From Haloactinomyces albus (lineage in GTDB: Bacteria; Actinomycetota; Actinomycetes; Mycobacteriales; Pseudonocardiaceae): a DNA stretch of 64,000 nucleotides. Position numbers and translations under genes: made by a program. A model generated the notes under the pieces. The model made no database searches. It was not told the origin of the DNA and saw only the letters and a program-made list of their open reading frames with translations. The stretch's first letter is position 1. Every line of letters begins with the position of its first letter. Location of the stretch: positions 868,001-932,000 of the forward strand of contig NZ_JAVDXW010000001.1 in NCBI RefSeq assembly GCF_031458135.1, read 5' to 3'. Positions 54,462 to 63,884 of this stretch are shown here, one piece after another.

Positions 54462-55298
54462 TCAAAACAGGACGGTGCTGAAGGAACCCCGCTGCTCGAA
54501 TCCCACCCTGCGGTAGGCCGCCCTGGCAGCGACGTTGAAGGCATTGACATACAGGCTCGCCGTTCGTCCCATACCGCGAACCAACCGATCCGCAACGGCC
54601 GCCGTACCGGCGGTCCCCAAACCGCTGCCCCGCCGGTCCGGATGCACCCACACGCCCTGAATCTGGCCGACGGAACGGGACATGGCACCGACCTCCGCCT
54701 TGAACACGACCTCGCCGTTCTCGAACCGGGCGAAGGCGCGTCCGCCCGCGATCAGTTCGGCAACCCGAGCCCGGTACCCTGCCGCACCGCCTTCGCTGCG
54801 CGGATCGATACCCACCTCCTCGGTGAACATCGCCACCGCCGCGGGCAGGTAGCGGTCCAGCTCATCCGGGCGCACAGGTCGCACCAGATCGTCGACACGC
54901 CCCGACGGCGGCTCGGACATCACCAGGAGCGGTTGCTCGGCACGCACTTCACGAGCAGGTCCCCAGGTCGGCGCGAGCTCGTCCCACAGTGTCAGGACCT
55001 GGGCCGACGGGCCGACCAGCGAGGAGCAAACCCGGCGGCGGCGCAGGGCACGGCTCGCAAAAGCACGCATCGCATCACGATCACCGCGCAGCGGAATCAG
55101 GTTCACCCCGGAAAAGCACAAGCCCTCGAGCCTGCTGCCGTATCCCCAAAGCTCGCCGCCCAACCGGAGTGGATGCACACCCGCGTCCTCGACCCGCGAC
55201 GCGACCATGCAGGCCGCGACCGGATCCGAATCCAAGAGCGACCGGACGCTGGAGAGGTCGCGTTCCTCCAGCAACCGCGCACCGGCAAGCTTGAGCAC
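54462..55298 (-). CDS. GNAT acetyltransferase with N-terminal DUF4081 (Rv2867c-like)
   Basis: 278 residues from a GTG at 55298 (VLKLAGARLLEERDLSSVRS). The N-terminal half (DUF4081) has LLDSDPVAACMVASRVEDAG and GYGSRLEGLCFSGVNLIPLRG. The C-terminal GNAT domain has GQIQGVWVHPDRRGSGLGTA (acetyl-CoA site) and ASLYVNAFNVAARAAYRRVGF, ending STVLF. Family members sit beside gcpE/ispG throughout Actinobacteria (Rv2867c) but have no assigned substrate. About 120 bases separate it from ispG. Confidence 0.92.
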   Translation of the reverse strand: MLKLAGARLLEERDLSSVRSLLDSDPVAACMVASRVEDAGVHPLRLGGELWGYGSRLEGLCFSGVNLIPLRGDRDAMRAFASRALRRRRVCSSLVGPSAQVLTLWDELAPTWGPAREVRAEQPLLVMSEPPSGRVDDLVRPVRPDELDRYLPAAVAMFTEEVGIDPRSEGGAAGYRARVAELIAGGRAFARFENGEVVFKAEVGAMSRSVGQIQGVWVHPDRRGSGLGTAGTAAVADRLVRGMGRTASLYVNAFNVAARAAYRRVGFEQRGSFSTVLF

Positions 55299-55421
55299 TC
55301 GCCAAGCGTGCCAGACACAGCGGATGTATGGGACCACGAGCCATGCGCAATCGCTCTGCGGCGCACCAGCGGGCGCGCAGGCAGGTTCTCCAGGGGCTAC
55401 CTGCTCCAACTCCCGACGACC

Positions 55422-56576
55422 TCAGCCGACAGTGACCACCGGGTCCCCCGAGTCCTGGTCCTCGGTCTCCATGCCCTCGGCGATACGACCGGCCTCTTCG
55501 ATCAGTGTTTCGACGATCTGGTGCTCGGGCACGGTCTTGATCACTTCTCCCCTGACGAAGATCTGACCCTTGCCGTTGCCCGAAGCCACCCCGAGGTCGG
55601 CTTCCCGGGCCTCTCCCGGACCGTTGACCACACAGCCCATCACAGCGACCCGCAGCGGCACCTCCATGCCCTCCAGCCCGGCGGTGACCTCGTCGGCGAG
55701 CTTGTACACGTCCACCTGTGCCCGGCCACAGGACGGGCAGGAAACGATCTCCAGCTTGCGGGGCCGCAGGTTCATCGACTGCAGGATCTGCGTGCCGACC
55801 TTGATCTCCTCGACCGGCGGCGCGGACAGCGACACCCGGATCGTGTCGCCGATCCCCTGGCGCAGCAGGGCTCCGAAAGCGACCGAGGACTTGACCGTGC
55901 CCTGGAATGCCGGTCCCGCCTCGGTGACTCCCAGATGCAGCGGATAGTCACAGCGCTCGGCAAGGATCTCGTAGGCCCGCACCATGACGACCGGATCGTT
56001 GTGCTTGACCGAGATCTTGACATCGTGGAAATCGTGCTCGGCGAACAGGCCCGCCTCCCACAGCGCCGACTCGGCCAGTGCCTCCGGCACCGCCTTGCCG
56101 TACTTCTCCATCATGCGGGGGTCCAGTGATCCGGCGTTGACGCCGATCCGGATCGGCGTGCCGCTGTCCTTGGCGGCCTTCGAGATCTCCTTGACCTGAT
56201 CGTCGAACTTGCGGATGTTGCCGGGGTTGACCCGCACGCCCGCGCACCCCGCCTCGATGGCGGCGAAAACGTACTTCGGCTGGAAGTGGATGTCGGCGAT
56301 GACCGGAATCTGCGACTTCTGTGCGATCGCGGGCAGGGCCTCGGCATCGTCGGCGCTGGGACAGGCCACCCGCACGATGTCGCATCCCGCAGCCGTGAGC
56401 TCGGCGATCTGCTGCAGCGTGCCGTTGATGTCGGCGGTGTTGGTGGTCGTCATCGTCTGCACGGAGATGGGGTGGTCACTGCCCACCCCGACCGGGCCGA
56501 CCTGCAACTGCCGGGTCTTGCGCCGTTCGGCGAGCACCGGGTCGGGTGCTGCGGGCATGCCCAGATCGACGGTCAT
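55422..56576 (-). CDS. ispG: 4-hydroxy-3-methylbut-2-en-1-yl diphosphate synthase
   Basis: 384 residues from the ATG at 56576 with GAGAGGA upstream. IspG/GcpE motifs are [46 protein letters not shown] and the C-terminal [4Fe-4S] ligands in [17 protein letters not shown] and [21 protein letters not shown]. It converts MEcPP to HMBPP in the MEP isoprenoid pathway. With rip1 and dxr it follows the conserved actinobacterial order dxr-rip1-gcpE (Rv2870c-Rv2868c). Confidence 0.98.
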   Translation of the reverse strand: MTVDLGMPAAPDPVLAERRKTRQLQVGPVGVGSDHPISVQTMTTTNTADINGTLQQIAELTAAGCDIVRVACPSADDAEALPAIAQKSQIPVIADIHFQPKYVFAAIEAGCAGVRVNPGNIRKFDDQVKEISKAAKDSGTPIRIGVNAGSLDPRMMEKYGKAVPEALAESALWEAGLFAEHDFHDVKISVKHNDPVVMVRAYEILAERCDYPLHLGVTEAGPAFQGTVKSSVAFGALLRQGIGDTIRVSLSAPPVEEIKVGTQILQSMNLRPRKLEIVSCPSCGRAQVDVYKLADEVTAGLEGMEVPLRVAVMGCVVNGPGEAREADLGVASGNGKGQIFVRGEVIKTVPEHQIVETLIEEAGRIAEGMETEDQDSGDPVVTVG

Positions 56577-56833
56577 CGATTCCTCTCCACCTCTGCGCTG
56601 TGGCTTGAGTTCTGCTGCGGCTCGAGTTTTCGGAACTCGAACTCTTCGGCTCACGAAACGGGATGTTGTGGGATGGTCGCGGCTCCGGTACGGCCGGAGC
56701 ACGGCGACGGCCGACATCCACGATACCGGGGACCGAGCGATGTCTCAGCCGGGGAAAGCACCGGCCTGTCGCAACACCGGCCGTGCAACGCCCGGTCACC
56801 TCCGCTGCGTACGCAGTTCACCGGCCGGTTCCC

Positions 56834-58120
56834 TCAGGAGAGGGTCACCGGATTGACGATGTCGGCGACGAGGACCAACAGGGAGTAGGCGATGAACACG
56901 AGGCTGACCCCGTAGGCCAAGGGCATCAACTTCGCCGTGTCGAACGGCCCCGGATCGGGTCGGCGCACCAGCCTGGCGAACTTGCGTCGGATCGACTCCC
57001 ACAACGCGCCCGCGATGTGCCCGCCGTCCAACGGCAGCAGCGGCAGCATGTTGATCAGGAACAGCGACAGGTTCACGCCCGCCAGCAACTGAACCATCAT
57101 GATCAGCCGCGCCGAGACCGACGCCTCGTCATAGGACAACACCTGGCCGCCCAGGCGGCTGGCGCCCACGATACCGACCGGCGAGTCCTGCTCCCGTTCC
57201 TGACCCGCGATCGCCCCGATCAGGTCGGGCACCTCACTGGGCAGTTCCACGACCTTCTGTGCGGTCATGCCGATGAGTTCGCCGATCCGATCGACCACAT
57301 CCCCGACGCTCTGCTGCACCAGCACGCTGGTCGGCGCGATTCCGAGGAAGCCGACCTTGACGTACCCGTCCGAGTTGCCGAGCTTCGGCTGAGTGCTCTG
57401 CATCAGGTTCGGTGTCAGCGTGATCCGCTCGCCGCCACGCTCGACGACCATCGACACCGTGCCCGAGGAATCGCGAATGTCACGGCGCAGACTCTCCCAG
57501 GACCGCACCGGTTGGCCCTCGAACGCCACGATCTCGTCCCCGGGGCGCAGGCCCGCCTGTGCGGCCGGGGACTTCGGGGCTCCGGGCGGGCACTCACGGG
57601 TGTCCGGAGCGTTCGCGGGTACCACGCACTCGCTGACCGCCCCCACCGTGGTGGTCGGTTCCGCGACGCCGTAGCCCATCAGCACGCTCGCGAAGATGCC
57701 GACCGCCAGGATCAGGTTCATGAACGGCCCCGCGGCCATCACGATGATGCGCTTCCACGGGCTGCGCTGATAGAACTGCCGGTGGGAATCCTCGGGCCGA
57801 ACCTCCTCGGCCACCGCCTGCCGGGCATCCTCGACCATGGCTCGCCAGGGCGCCGACGACGCCGTGCGCCCGTAGTCCTCGTCCCGCTTCGGCGGGAACA
57901 TGCCGATCATCCGGATGTAGCCACCGAACGGAACGGCCTTGACCCCGTATTCGGTCTCGCGGCCACGGCGGGAGAACAACGTACGGCCGAAACCGACCAT
58001 GTACTGGGTGACCTTGACGCCGAACATCTTCGCCGTCGCCAAGTGGCCCAACTCGTGCCAGGCGATGGAGAACAGCAACCCGAAGAAGAAGATCGCGATG
58101 CCCAGGACGACCAGTATCAA
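56834..58120 (-). CDS. rip1: Site-2 protease, Rip1/RseP type
   Basis: 428 residues from a TTG at 58120 that overlaps the dxr stop (TTGA) and has GGGGAG six bases upstream. The zinc motif is HELGH at residues 22-26 in the first helix; the third ligand lies in the C-terminal [19 protein letters not shown] domain of about 100 residues lies between ([21 protein letters not shown]), and the protein has four membrane helices. It cleaves anti-sigma factors within the membrane. In mycobacteria Rip1 also affects envelope lipids. The long open frame upstream to 58819 is inside dxr. Confidence 0.96.
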   Translation of the reverse strand: MILVVLGIAIFFFGLLFSIAWHELGHLATAKMFGVKVTQYMVGFGRTLFSRRGRETEYGVKAVPFGGYIRMIGMFPPKRDEDYGRTASSAPWRAMVEDARQAVAEEVRPEDSHRQFYQRSPWKRIIVMAAGPFMNLILAVGIFASVLMGYGVAEPTTTVGAVSECVVPANAPDTRECPPGAPKSPAAQAGLRPGDEIVAFEGQPVRSWESLRRDIRDSSGTVSMVVERGGERITLTPNLMQSTQPKLGNSDGYVKVGFLGIAPTSVLVQQSVGDVVDRIGELIGMTAQKVVELPSEVPDLIGAIAGQEREQDSPVGIVGASRLGGQVLSYDEASVSARLIMMVQLLAGVNLSLFLINMLPLLPLDGGHIAGALWESIRRKFARLVRRPDPGPFDTAKLMPLAYGVSLVFIAYSLLVLVADIVNPVTLS

Positions 58121-59445
58121 TGAACTCTCCCCGTACCCACGAGTTCGCGGGACTTCACGCGGGCCCACTCCTCCGCTTCGAAAACCTCGTCCACGCTGTC
58201 CGGCTCCGAACGCCACCCGTCGGCCTCGGCCAGCACTTCTTCCACAGTGTGCACGATCGAGGTAAAGCCGGTGCGGCCCTGTACGAAAGCCGCGACCGCC
58301 TCCTCGTTGGCCGCGTTGTAGATCGCGGGCAGACAACCACCTGCCATCCCCGCGTTCCGCGCGAGCCCGACCGCCGGGAACGCCTCGCCGTCGAGTGGTT
58401 CGAAGGTCCACGTGGCGGCGGCGTCGAACGTCAGCCGTGGTGCCACCTCGGCGAGCCGGTGCGGCCAGTCCAGTCCGAGCGCGATGGGCAACCGCATGTC
58501 CGGCGGACTGGCCTGGGCCAGTGTCGAACCGTCCACGAAGGTGACCATCGAATGCACGATCGACTGCGGATGCACCACGACGTCGATGCGCTCGTATGCC
58601 ACGTCGAACAGCAGATGCGCCTCGATCAACTCCAGGCTCTTGTTCACCATCGTGGCGGAGTTGATGCTCACGACCGTACCCATCGACCACGTCGGATGCG
58701 CCAGTGCCTGTTCCAGGGTGACCTCGGCGAGTTCGGCACGCCGCCAACCACGGAACGGCCCTCCGGAGGCGGTCAGCACCAACCGGTCCACCTCGTCGGC
58801 GCATCCACCGAGCAGGCACTGCGCCAGCGCCGAGTGTTCGGAATCCACCGGCACGATCTGGCCCGGCCGAGCCTCGCGCAGCACGAGGGGACCTCCCGCG
58901 ATCAGGGACTCCTTGTTCGCCAGGGCCAACTGCGAGCCGACCTTCAGCGCGGCCAGCGTGGGACGCAGTCCCAGCGACCCGTCCACGCCGTTGAGGACGA
59001 CATCCGCCCGGGTGGCCTCGACGAGTTCCGTCGTGGCCTGTGACCCGGCGAGCAATCGGGGCAACCGGAAGTCGCCGGTGGTACGGCCGAGGCGCTGCGC
59101 CTCGGCATGCAGGGCGGACCGCACGTCCTCGATCACGGCGTCCCGAGCCACCGCGATCACCTCGACCTCGAATTCGAGTGCCTGAGCCGCCAGTGCCGCC
59201 GGATCACCACCACCCGCAGCCAGCCCCAGGACACGGAAGCGCTTGGCATTGCGCCGGATCACATCCAGGGCCTGCGTCCCGATCGACCCTGTCGACCCGA
59301 GCACGGTGACGGTACGCACGTCACCGGTACCCGGCGGACCGTGCTCGGCCGTGCCCACTGTGGCCTCGGGGACATCGCCCTCGGGGGCATCGCGACGGTC
59401 ACTGACGGGGCTCACTGGAGGTTCGGTAGGGCGCATCGCCGCCAT
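58117..59445 (-). CDS. dxr: 1-deoxy-D-xylulose-5-phosphate reductoisomerase
   Basis: 442 residues from the ATG at 59445; an ATG at 59436 is also possible. About 40 N-terminal residues precede the NADPH motif [53 protein letters not shown] (metal site), [19 protein letters not shown] and [20 protein letters not shown] are all present. It makes MEP in the first committed step of the isoprenoid pathway and is the target of fosmidomycin. Coupled to rip1 by overlap. Confidence 0.97.
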   Translation of the reverse strand: MAAMRPTEPPVSPVSDRRDAPEGDVPEATVGTAEHGPPGTGDVRTVTVLGSTGSIGTQALDVIRRNAKRFRVLGLAAGGGDPAALAAQALEFEVEVIAVARDAVIEDVRSALHAEAQRLGRTTGDFRLPRLLAGSQATTELVEATRADVVLNGVDGSLGLRPTLAALKVGSQLALANKESLIAGGPLVLREARPGQIVPVDSEHSALAQCLLGGCADEVDRLVLTASGGPFRGWRRAELAEVTLEQALAHPTWSMGTVVSINSATMVNKSLELIEAHLLFDVAYERIDVVVHPQSIVHSMVTFVDGSTLAQASPPDMRLPIALGLDWPHRLAEVAPRLTFDAAATWTFEPLDGEAFPAVGLARNAGMAGGCLPAIYNAANEEAVAAFVQGRTGFTSIVHTVEEVLAEADGWRSEPDSVDEVFEAEEWARVKSRELVGTGRVH

Positions 59446-59581
59446 TGTCCCCGAAACGATCGGAGGGGAGCGCCGCGAGGCGCGCGAATGGTGCTCGCAT
59501 CCTTCGTTGCCGGGGTTGGCACATCGCCCGCCCATGCCCGTGTGCGAAGATGAAGGTGACCGCGAGCGCAGGAGGACACAC

Positions 59582-59896
59582 GTGGCAAGCACGGAACTGG
59601 AGAAGAAACCCGGTCAGGAAAGCCCCGGTCGGCAGGCCCCCAGTCAGGCCGTCGACCCGGAAGAGGAGCCCTCGGTCGAGTGGGGTTGGCACGGCGGCTT
59701 CCCGAAGGGCATCCAGATTGCCGGCTGGTTCTCCACCTTCGGGATGGTGATGATGCTCATCGGTAACCACCAGGGCATCCTCAGTGGCGGAAATGGCTTC
59801 AAAAGCGCCGACGTCTGGCTGATCACCATCGCCGCCATCATGGCCATCGGTCTTCTTTACGACCTGCGCCGCCGTAAGACCGCCTGGCGCCGCTGA
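59582..59896 (+). CDS. DUF2631 membrane protein
   Basis: 104 residues from a GTG at 59582 with AGGAGG six bases upstream. An acidic, charged N-terminal third is followed by [18 protein letters not shown] (DUF2631 signature) and two membrane helices, [18 protein letters not shown] and [21 protein letters not shown]. Small actinobacterial membrane protein of unknown role, consistently near dxr. Divergent from dxr with 136 bases between the start codons. Confidence 0.9.
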   Translation: MASTELEKKPGQESPGRQAPSQAVDPEEEPSVEWGWHGGFPKGIQIAGWFSTFGMVMMLIGNHQGILSGGNGFKSADVWLITIAAIMAIGLLYDLRRRKTAWRR

Positions 59897-59918
59897 GCGA
59901 AGAAGGGCACCGTTGAAC

Positions 59919-59950
59919 GTGGCGGTCTCTCGTCGGACGAGCGCCGCCAC
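59919..59950. terminator. Hairpin between DUF2631 and ion-channel-like gene
   Basis: GTGGCGG at 59919-59925 pairs with CCGCCAC at 59944-59950, with an inner CTCGTC/GACGAG stem. It lies between convergent genes, 22 bases from the DUF2631 stop. Confidence 0.6.
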
Positions 59951-59965
59951 GGCCGATATCGGGCC

Positions 59966-60667
59966 TCAGGGCTTCCGCTGCGACCGCCCGGGACGTAGCG
60001 ACCGTGCTCGGCGTGACCGCCCGCGCCACCTGCGCACCAGGAGGATCACGGCGCCGGAGACGAGCACCCCCAGCAGGACGAGCCCCAGGAGCACCACCCA
60101 TCCCCATCGTTCGATGATCGTCTCCAGGGTCCTGCGCGTGAGCGTACTCGGGTCGGCGAGCACGATTCCCAGAAACACCAGCGCCAGGAACAACGCCCCC
60201 ATCCAGACGGCACGCCCCACACTGCCGAGGTGTTCCGCGCGCCGGCGCAGCACCTGAGCCACTCTGACCAGCTTGGCCACCCGGAAGAGCTGAATCGTGG
60301 TGACCAGGCGTAGCAGCCGCAGCACCTGCGCGGGGCCAACAGTGAAGATCACCGCCGGAATCGTCAGCACCACGATCGCGACCATCCACCAGTGCGTACG
60401 CAGCCAGCGCACACGGTCGCCACTGACCCAGAACAGCAGAGCCGCTTCGGTGGCAAGCACCGCCATCGACATCCAGTTCACCACCATGCCCGCGGTCTCG
60501 GCAGCGCCCTCCAGCGCGGTCAGGAACACCGCGGGCACCGCTGCCACCGAAGCGATCAGCACAGGAACGTTGAGGCGACGTTCGAGCACGCGCTCGCGGT
60601 CGGGCTGATCCCGGTCGGGCTGATCGCAGCCGGGCCGGGAACGATCGTGCCGGGGACGCCTCCTCAC
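59966..60667 (-). CDS. Voltage-sensor-like membrane protein lacking a pore motif
   Basis: Up to 233 residues; the start is uncertain (GTG at 60667, or GTG near 60589). About six hydrophobic segments. The fourth resembles an S4 voltage sensor: VLRLLRLVTTIQLFRVAKLV continuing RVAQVLRRR, with basic residues at three-residue spacing. The second has an acidic residue in TEAALLFW as in S2, and RTHWWMVAIVVLTIP resembles S3. Two helices follow, but no TVGYG-type selectivity filter lies between them. It is either a degenerate channel or a stand-alone sensor-type protein. Basic cytoplasmic tails at both ends. Confidence 0.7.
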   Translation of the reverse strand: MRRRPRHDRSRPGCDQPDRDQPDRERVLERRLNVPVLIASVAAVPAVFLTALEGAAETAGMVVNWMSMAVLATEAALLFWVSGDRVRWLRTHWWMVAIVVLTIPAVIFTVGPAQVLRLLRLVTTIQLFRVAKLVRVAQVLRRRAEHLGSVGRAVWMGALFLALVFLGIVLADPSTLTRRTLETIIERWGWVVLLGLVLLGVLVSGAVILLVRRWRGRSRRARSLRPGRSQRKP

Positions 60668-60791
60668 GGCTCACCATGGTGGCAAATGCTCGCGGCCTGC
60701 GATGCCGAAGAAGCAGACGGCAAGCTCACCGAGGTTCCTGCCCTCGCGGCCACCATCGCCACCGGCAGGCCGTGCGCACCGACAGCAGCGA

Positions 60792-61904
60792 CTACGTTTC
60801 GGCGGCGAGTTGCCCGCACGCGGCGGCGATCTCCTGACCGCGAGTGTCCCGAACGGTGCAGGGCACGCCGGCTGCTTGAACTCTGCGGACGAACTCGCGC
60901 TCCACCGGCTTCGGGCTGGCGTCCCATTTGCTGCCCGGGGTGGGGTTCAGCGGGATCACGTTGACGTGGGCGAACCGGCCGAGGTGCTTGTGCAGGAGTT
61001 TGCCGAGCAGATCCGCACGCCACGGATGGTCGTTGATATCGCGGATCAGCGCGTATTCGATGGAGACCCGGCGCCCGGTGTGCTCGGCATAACCACGCGC
61101 GGCTTCCAGAACCTCCTCGACCCGCCACCGGTTGTTCACCGGCACCAGGGTGTCCCGAAGCTCGTCGTCCGGTGTGTGCAGGGAGACGGCGAGTGTGACG
61201 TGCAGGTCCTCGGCCGTCATCTTTCTGATCGCGGGTGCAAGTCCCACCGTCGAGATGGTCACCGACCGCTGGGACAGCCCCAGTCCCTCGGGTGCGGGGT
61301 CGCAGATCCGGTGCACGGCATCGATCACGCGCCGGTAGTTGGCCAGCGGCTCGCCCATTCCCATGAACACGACGTTGGACAACCTGCCGGGGCCACCCGG
61401 GACCTCACCGTCCCGCATCATCGCCGCCGCCGAACGGACCTGGTCGACGATCTCGGCAGTGGCCAGGTTGCGCTGGAGCCCACCCTGGCCGGTCGCACAG
61501 AACGGGCAGGCCATGCCACAGCCTGCCTGACTGGAGATACAGACGGTGGCTCGCTCCGGATAGCGCATCAGCACGCTTTCCAGCATCGTGCCGTCGTGTG
61601 CCTGCCACAGCGTCTTGCGTGTCGTCCCGCCGTCGGTGTCGAGATTGCGCACCGTCGTCAACAGTGTCGGCAACAACTCCTGAACGAGTCGTTCCCGGGT
61701 CGCCGCGGGAATGTCGGTCATCGCCTCCACATCGGTGGTGAGACGACCGAAGTAGTGATGAGCGAGCTGACGGGCACGGAAAGGCTTCTCCCCCAGCTCA
61801 CTCACGGCGGCTCGGCGCTGCTCGGCCGACAGGTCGGCGAGGTGACGCGGTGGCATACCGCGACGAGGCGCGTCGAAGACGAGCGGGAGCGACGTGGATG
61901 ACAT
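60792..61904 (-). CDS. rlmN: Dual-specificity 23S rRNA/tRNA adenine-C2 methyltransferase RlmN
   Basis: 370 residues. Radical SAM cluster CGMACPFC (Cys129, Cys133, Cys136) preceded by [32 protein letters not shown] and [20 protein letters not shown] follow. The C-terminal methyl-carrier cysteine is in [20 protein letters not shown]. It methylates A2503 of 23S rRNA and A37 of some tRNAs. It corresponds to M. tuberculosis Rv2880c, again near the dxr region. Confidence 0.97.
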   Translation of the reverse strand: MSSTSLPLVFDAPRRGMPPRHLADLSAEQRRAAVSELGEKPFRARQLAHHYFGRLTTDVEAMTDIPAATRERLVQELLPTLLTTVRNLDTDGGTTRKTLWQAHDGTMLESVLMRYPERATVCISSQAGCGMACPFCATGQGGLQRNLATAEIVDQVRSAAAMMRDGEVPGGPGRLSNVVFMGMGEPLANYRRVIDAVHRICDPAPEGLGLSQRSVTISTVGLAPAIRKMTAEDLHVTLAVSLHTPDDELRDTLVPVNNRWRVEEVLEAARGYAEHTGRRVSIEYALIRDINDHPWRADLLGKLLHKHLGRFAHVNVIPLNPTPGSKWDASPKPVEREFVRRVQAAGVPCTVRDTRGQEIAAACGQLAAET

Positions 61905-62049
61905 AACCGGTCCAGTATTTCACGGATACGGCGGACACGGGGAATCAGGGAGGCCCACACGGGGGCGGCTGTGCGCAGCCTCACCGAAGTTGCGGAACAC
62001 GAATGCGCGCTTCGTGTTTGCCCCGGTAGTTTGATCTGGCTAAAATCTT

Positions 62050-62093
62050 TTTTCGGCGCACCGTAAACCTGCTGATCACCACCCCGGTGATCA
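62050..62093. promoter_or_regulatory. Two inverted repeats upstream of ZIP gene
   Basis: TTTTCGG, CGCA, CCGTAAA at 62050-62067 (6 of 7 paired) and TGATCACC, 5 bases, GGTGATCA at 62073-62093 (8 bp, perfect). Both lie 95-140 bases upstream of the ZIP transporter. They are plausible sites for the metal regulator encoded downstream, but neither matches a consensus I can cite. Confidence 0.4.
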
Positions 62094-62187
62094 CGACGCT
62101 CGGCAGTACGAATCGAGAAGGCAAGGCGGTGTACCCGTGGGTGAAGTGTGATGTATCGGGCACGGCAGTGCCGGTGAGGCGTACACC

Positions 62188-63126
62188 ATGAGCGCAGCTG
62201 AAGAGGTCTTCGTCGGCCTGGTGGGAAGCGATCCCGTCGTACACGGTCTCATCGGCGGCCTGGTCATCGCCTTGCTCAACCTGATCGGCGCGTTGACCGT
62301 GCTGATCTGGCGCAACCCGTCGCAGCGGGCACTGAACGCCGCACTCGGATTCGCAGCAGGCGTCATGCTCAGCGCGAGCTTCACGAGTCTCCTGCTGCCC
62401 GGCATCGAAAGAGGCGGGATTCCGCCCGTGCTCATCGGTGTCGCACTCGGCGCGCTCGTGCTGTCCCGTGCCGATGCGTGGGTGCCCCGGGTGCACGGAC
62501 TGATCACCGGCCGCATCCCGCAGAACGGACCGACTTCCGCACGGCAGTACACGACAACCCCCGACACGGCGAGCCCGGATACGGCCGACTCCGGCACGGC
62601 GGTCCCTGCCTGCACACGGTTCCCGTACCAGCACGACACCGAGCCCCACTCGGTGAATCCGATGACCCCGTCGAATCCGCGTGTGGCGGGCACCGTGTTT
62701 TTCATCATCGCCATCACGCTGCACAACATGCCCGAAGGGCTTGCCGTGGGTGTCGGATTCGGCTCCGGCAACATCGGCAACGCTGTCGCTCTCATGCTGG
62801 CCATCGGCGTCCAGAACATCCCCGAAGGGTTCGCCGTCGCGGTCTCCGCACGTAAGTCGGGACTGGGCAGCCTGTCCTACACGGCGGTCACCGGCGTTCG
62901 TGCCGGAATCGTCGAGATCCCGTTGGCCGTCTTCGGCGCGGCAGTCGTCGTTGTCGCTCAGCCGCTACTGCCGTATGCCATGGGCTTCGCCGCAGGCGGA
63001 ATGCTCTACGTCATCTGCCACGAGATCATCCCGCAGACTCACTCCCGGGGTCGGGAGCGCCGTGCCACTCTGGGGCTCCTCGTCGGTGCGATGGTGATGC
63101 TCACCCTGGACGTATCCCTGGCCTGA
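62188..63126 (+). CDS. ZIP family divalent metal transporter
   Basis: 312 residues with about eight membrane helices. Metal-site motifs are HNMPEGLAVGVG (His179 to Glu183) in helix IV and QNIPEGFAVAVS (209-214) in helix V; a late ICHEIIPQTH adds ligands. The cytoplasmic loop at about residues 110-165 is long, Thr/Asp/Pro rich with scattered His. It imports Zn2+, Fe2+ or Mn2+. Only 62 bases separate it from a DtxR/MntR regulator, which suggests metal-responsive control and possibly cotranscription. Confidence 0.92.
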   Translation: MSAAEEVFVGLVGSDPVVHGLIGGLVIALLNLIGALTVLIWRNPSQRALNAALGFAAGVMLSASFTSLLLPGIERGGIPPVLIGVALGALVLSRADAWVPRVHGLITGRIPQNGPTSARQYTTTPDTASPDTADSGTAVPACTRFPYQHDTEPHSVNPMTPSNPRVAGTVFFIIAITLHNMPEGLAVGVGFGSGNIGNAVALMLAIGVQNIPEGFAVAVSARKSGLGSLSYTAVTGVRAGIVEIPLAVFGAAVVVVAQPLLPYAMGFAAGGMLYVICHEIIPQTHSRGRERRATLGLLVGAMVMLTLDVSLA

Positions 63127-63152
63127 AGCGGACTCCCGCCGTTCGGGTCGTG

Positions 63153-63166
63153 GACAGGCACCTGTC
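63153..63166. promoter_or_regulatory. Palindrome upstream of DtxR/MntR gene
   Basis: GACAGG, CA, CCTGTC: perfect 6-base arms, 22 bases before the regulator ATG and 27 after the ZIP stop. It could be the autoregulatory operator of the metal regulator. Confidence 0.45.
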
Positions 63167-63187
63167 ATCCGGCCTTATCGTGAAGTT

Positions 63188-63874
63188 ATGACAAGTATGG
63201 CCGAGCGTCCCTCCGCCTCGGTGGAGGACTACGTGCGGGCGATCTACGGGCTCAGTGAGCGCGGCGTGGCAGTCACCAACGCAACCCTGACCAACCGCCT
63301 GGGACTGAGCCCTTCCTCGGTCTCCGGCATGATCACCAAACTGGCCCAGCTCGGCCTGGTCACCCACATCCGGTACCGCAGCGTGGAGCTCACCCCCTCG
63401 GGGCGCCGCCTGGCCTACGATGTCCTGCGCAGGCACCGGCTACTCGAACTGTTCCTGGTGGAGGAACTCGACTACACCTGGGATGAGGTTCACCAGGAAG
63501 CGGACGCGTTGGAACACGCGGTATCCGACAACCTCATCGAACACATCGCCGCGAAGCTCGGGAATCCCACCCGCGATCCGCACGGTGACCCGATTCCCAC
63601 CCCCGAAGGCGAGATCGAAAAGCCCGCCACGAAGCTGCTGAATCAGCTCGACCCGGGCACCATCGGCACGATCGCCCGCGTGTGGGACACCGACTCCGAG
63701 CTCCTGCGGTATCTCACCGACCACGGTCTGACACTGGGCAACCGGGTCGAGATCATCGAGCGCAAACCCTTCGGTGGCCCCTTGGTCGTTCTGGTCGGCG
63801 ATCCGCAGCACGCCGAGACCCACTTCCTGGGTGGCGAGGTCGCCGCTGCACTGTCCATCACCGTGCAGCAGTGA
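63188..63874 (+). CDS. DtxR/MntR family metal-dependent regulator
   Basis: 228 residues. Winged helix: SVEDYVRAIYGLSERGVAVTNATL, then NRLGLSPSSVSGMITKLAQLGLV. The dimerisation/metal domain follows with HRLLELFLVEELDYTWDEVHQEADALEHAVSD (conserved metal ligands Glu, His, Glu-x-x-x-His). An SH3-like FeoA domain is at the C-terminus (LTLGNRVEIIERKPFGGPLVVLVG). Length and the third domain fit IdeR/MntR (SirR-like). Adjacent to the ZIP gene, it presumably represses metal import when Mn2+ or Fe2+ is high. Confidence 0.93.
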   Translation: MTSMAERPSASVEDYVRAIYGLSERGVAVTNATLTNRLGLSPSSVSGMITKLAQLGLVTHIRYRSVELTPSGRRLAYDVLRRHRLLELFLVEELDYTWDEVHQEADALEHAVSDNLIEHIAAKLGNPTRDPHGDPIPTPEGEIEKPATKLLNQLDPGTIGTIARVWDTDSELLRYLTDHGLTLGNRVEIIERKPFGGPLVVLVGDPQHAETHFLGGEVAAALSITVQQ

Positions 63875-63884
63875 TCGCACCGCC

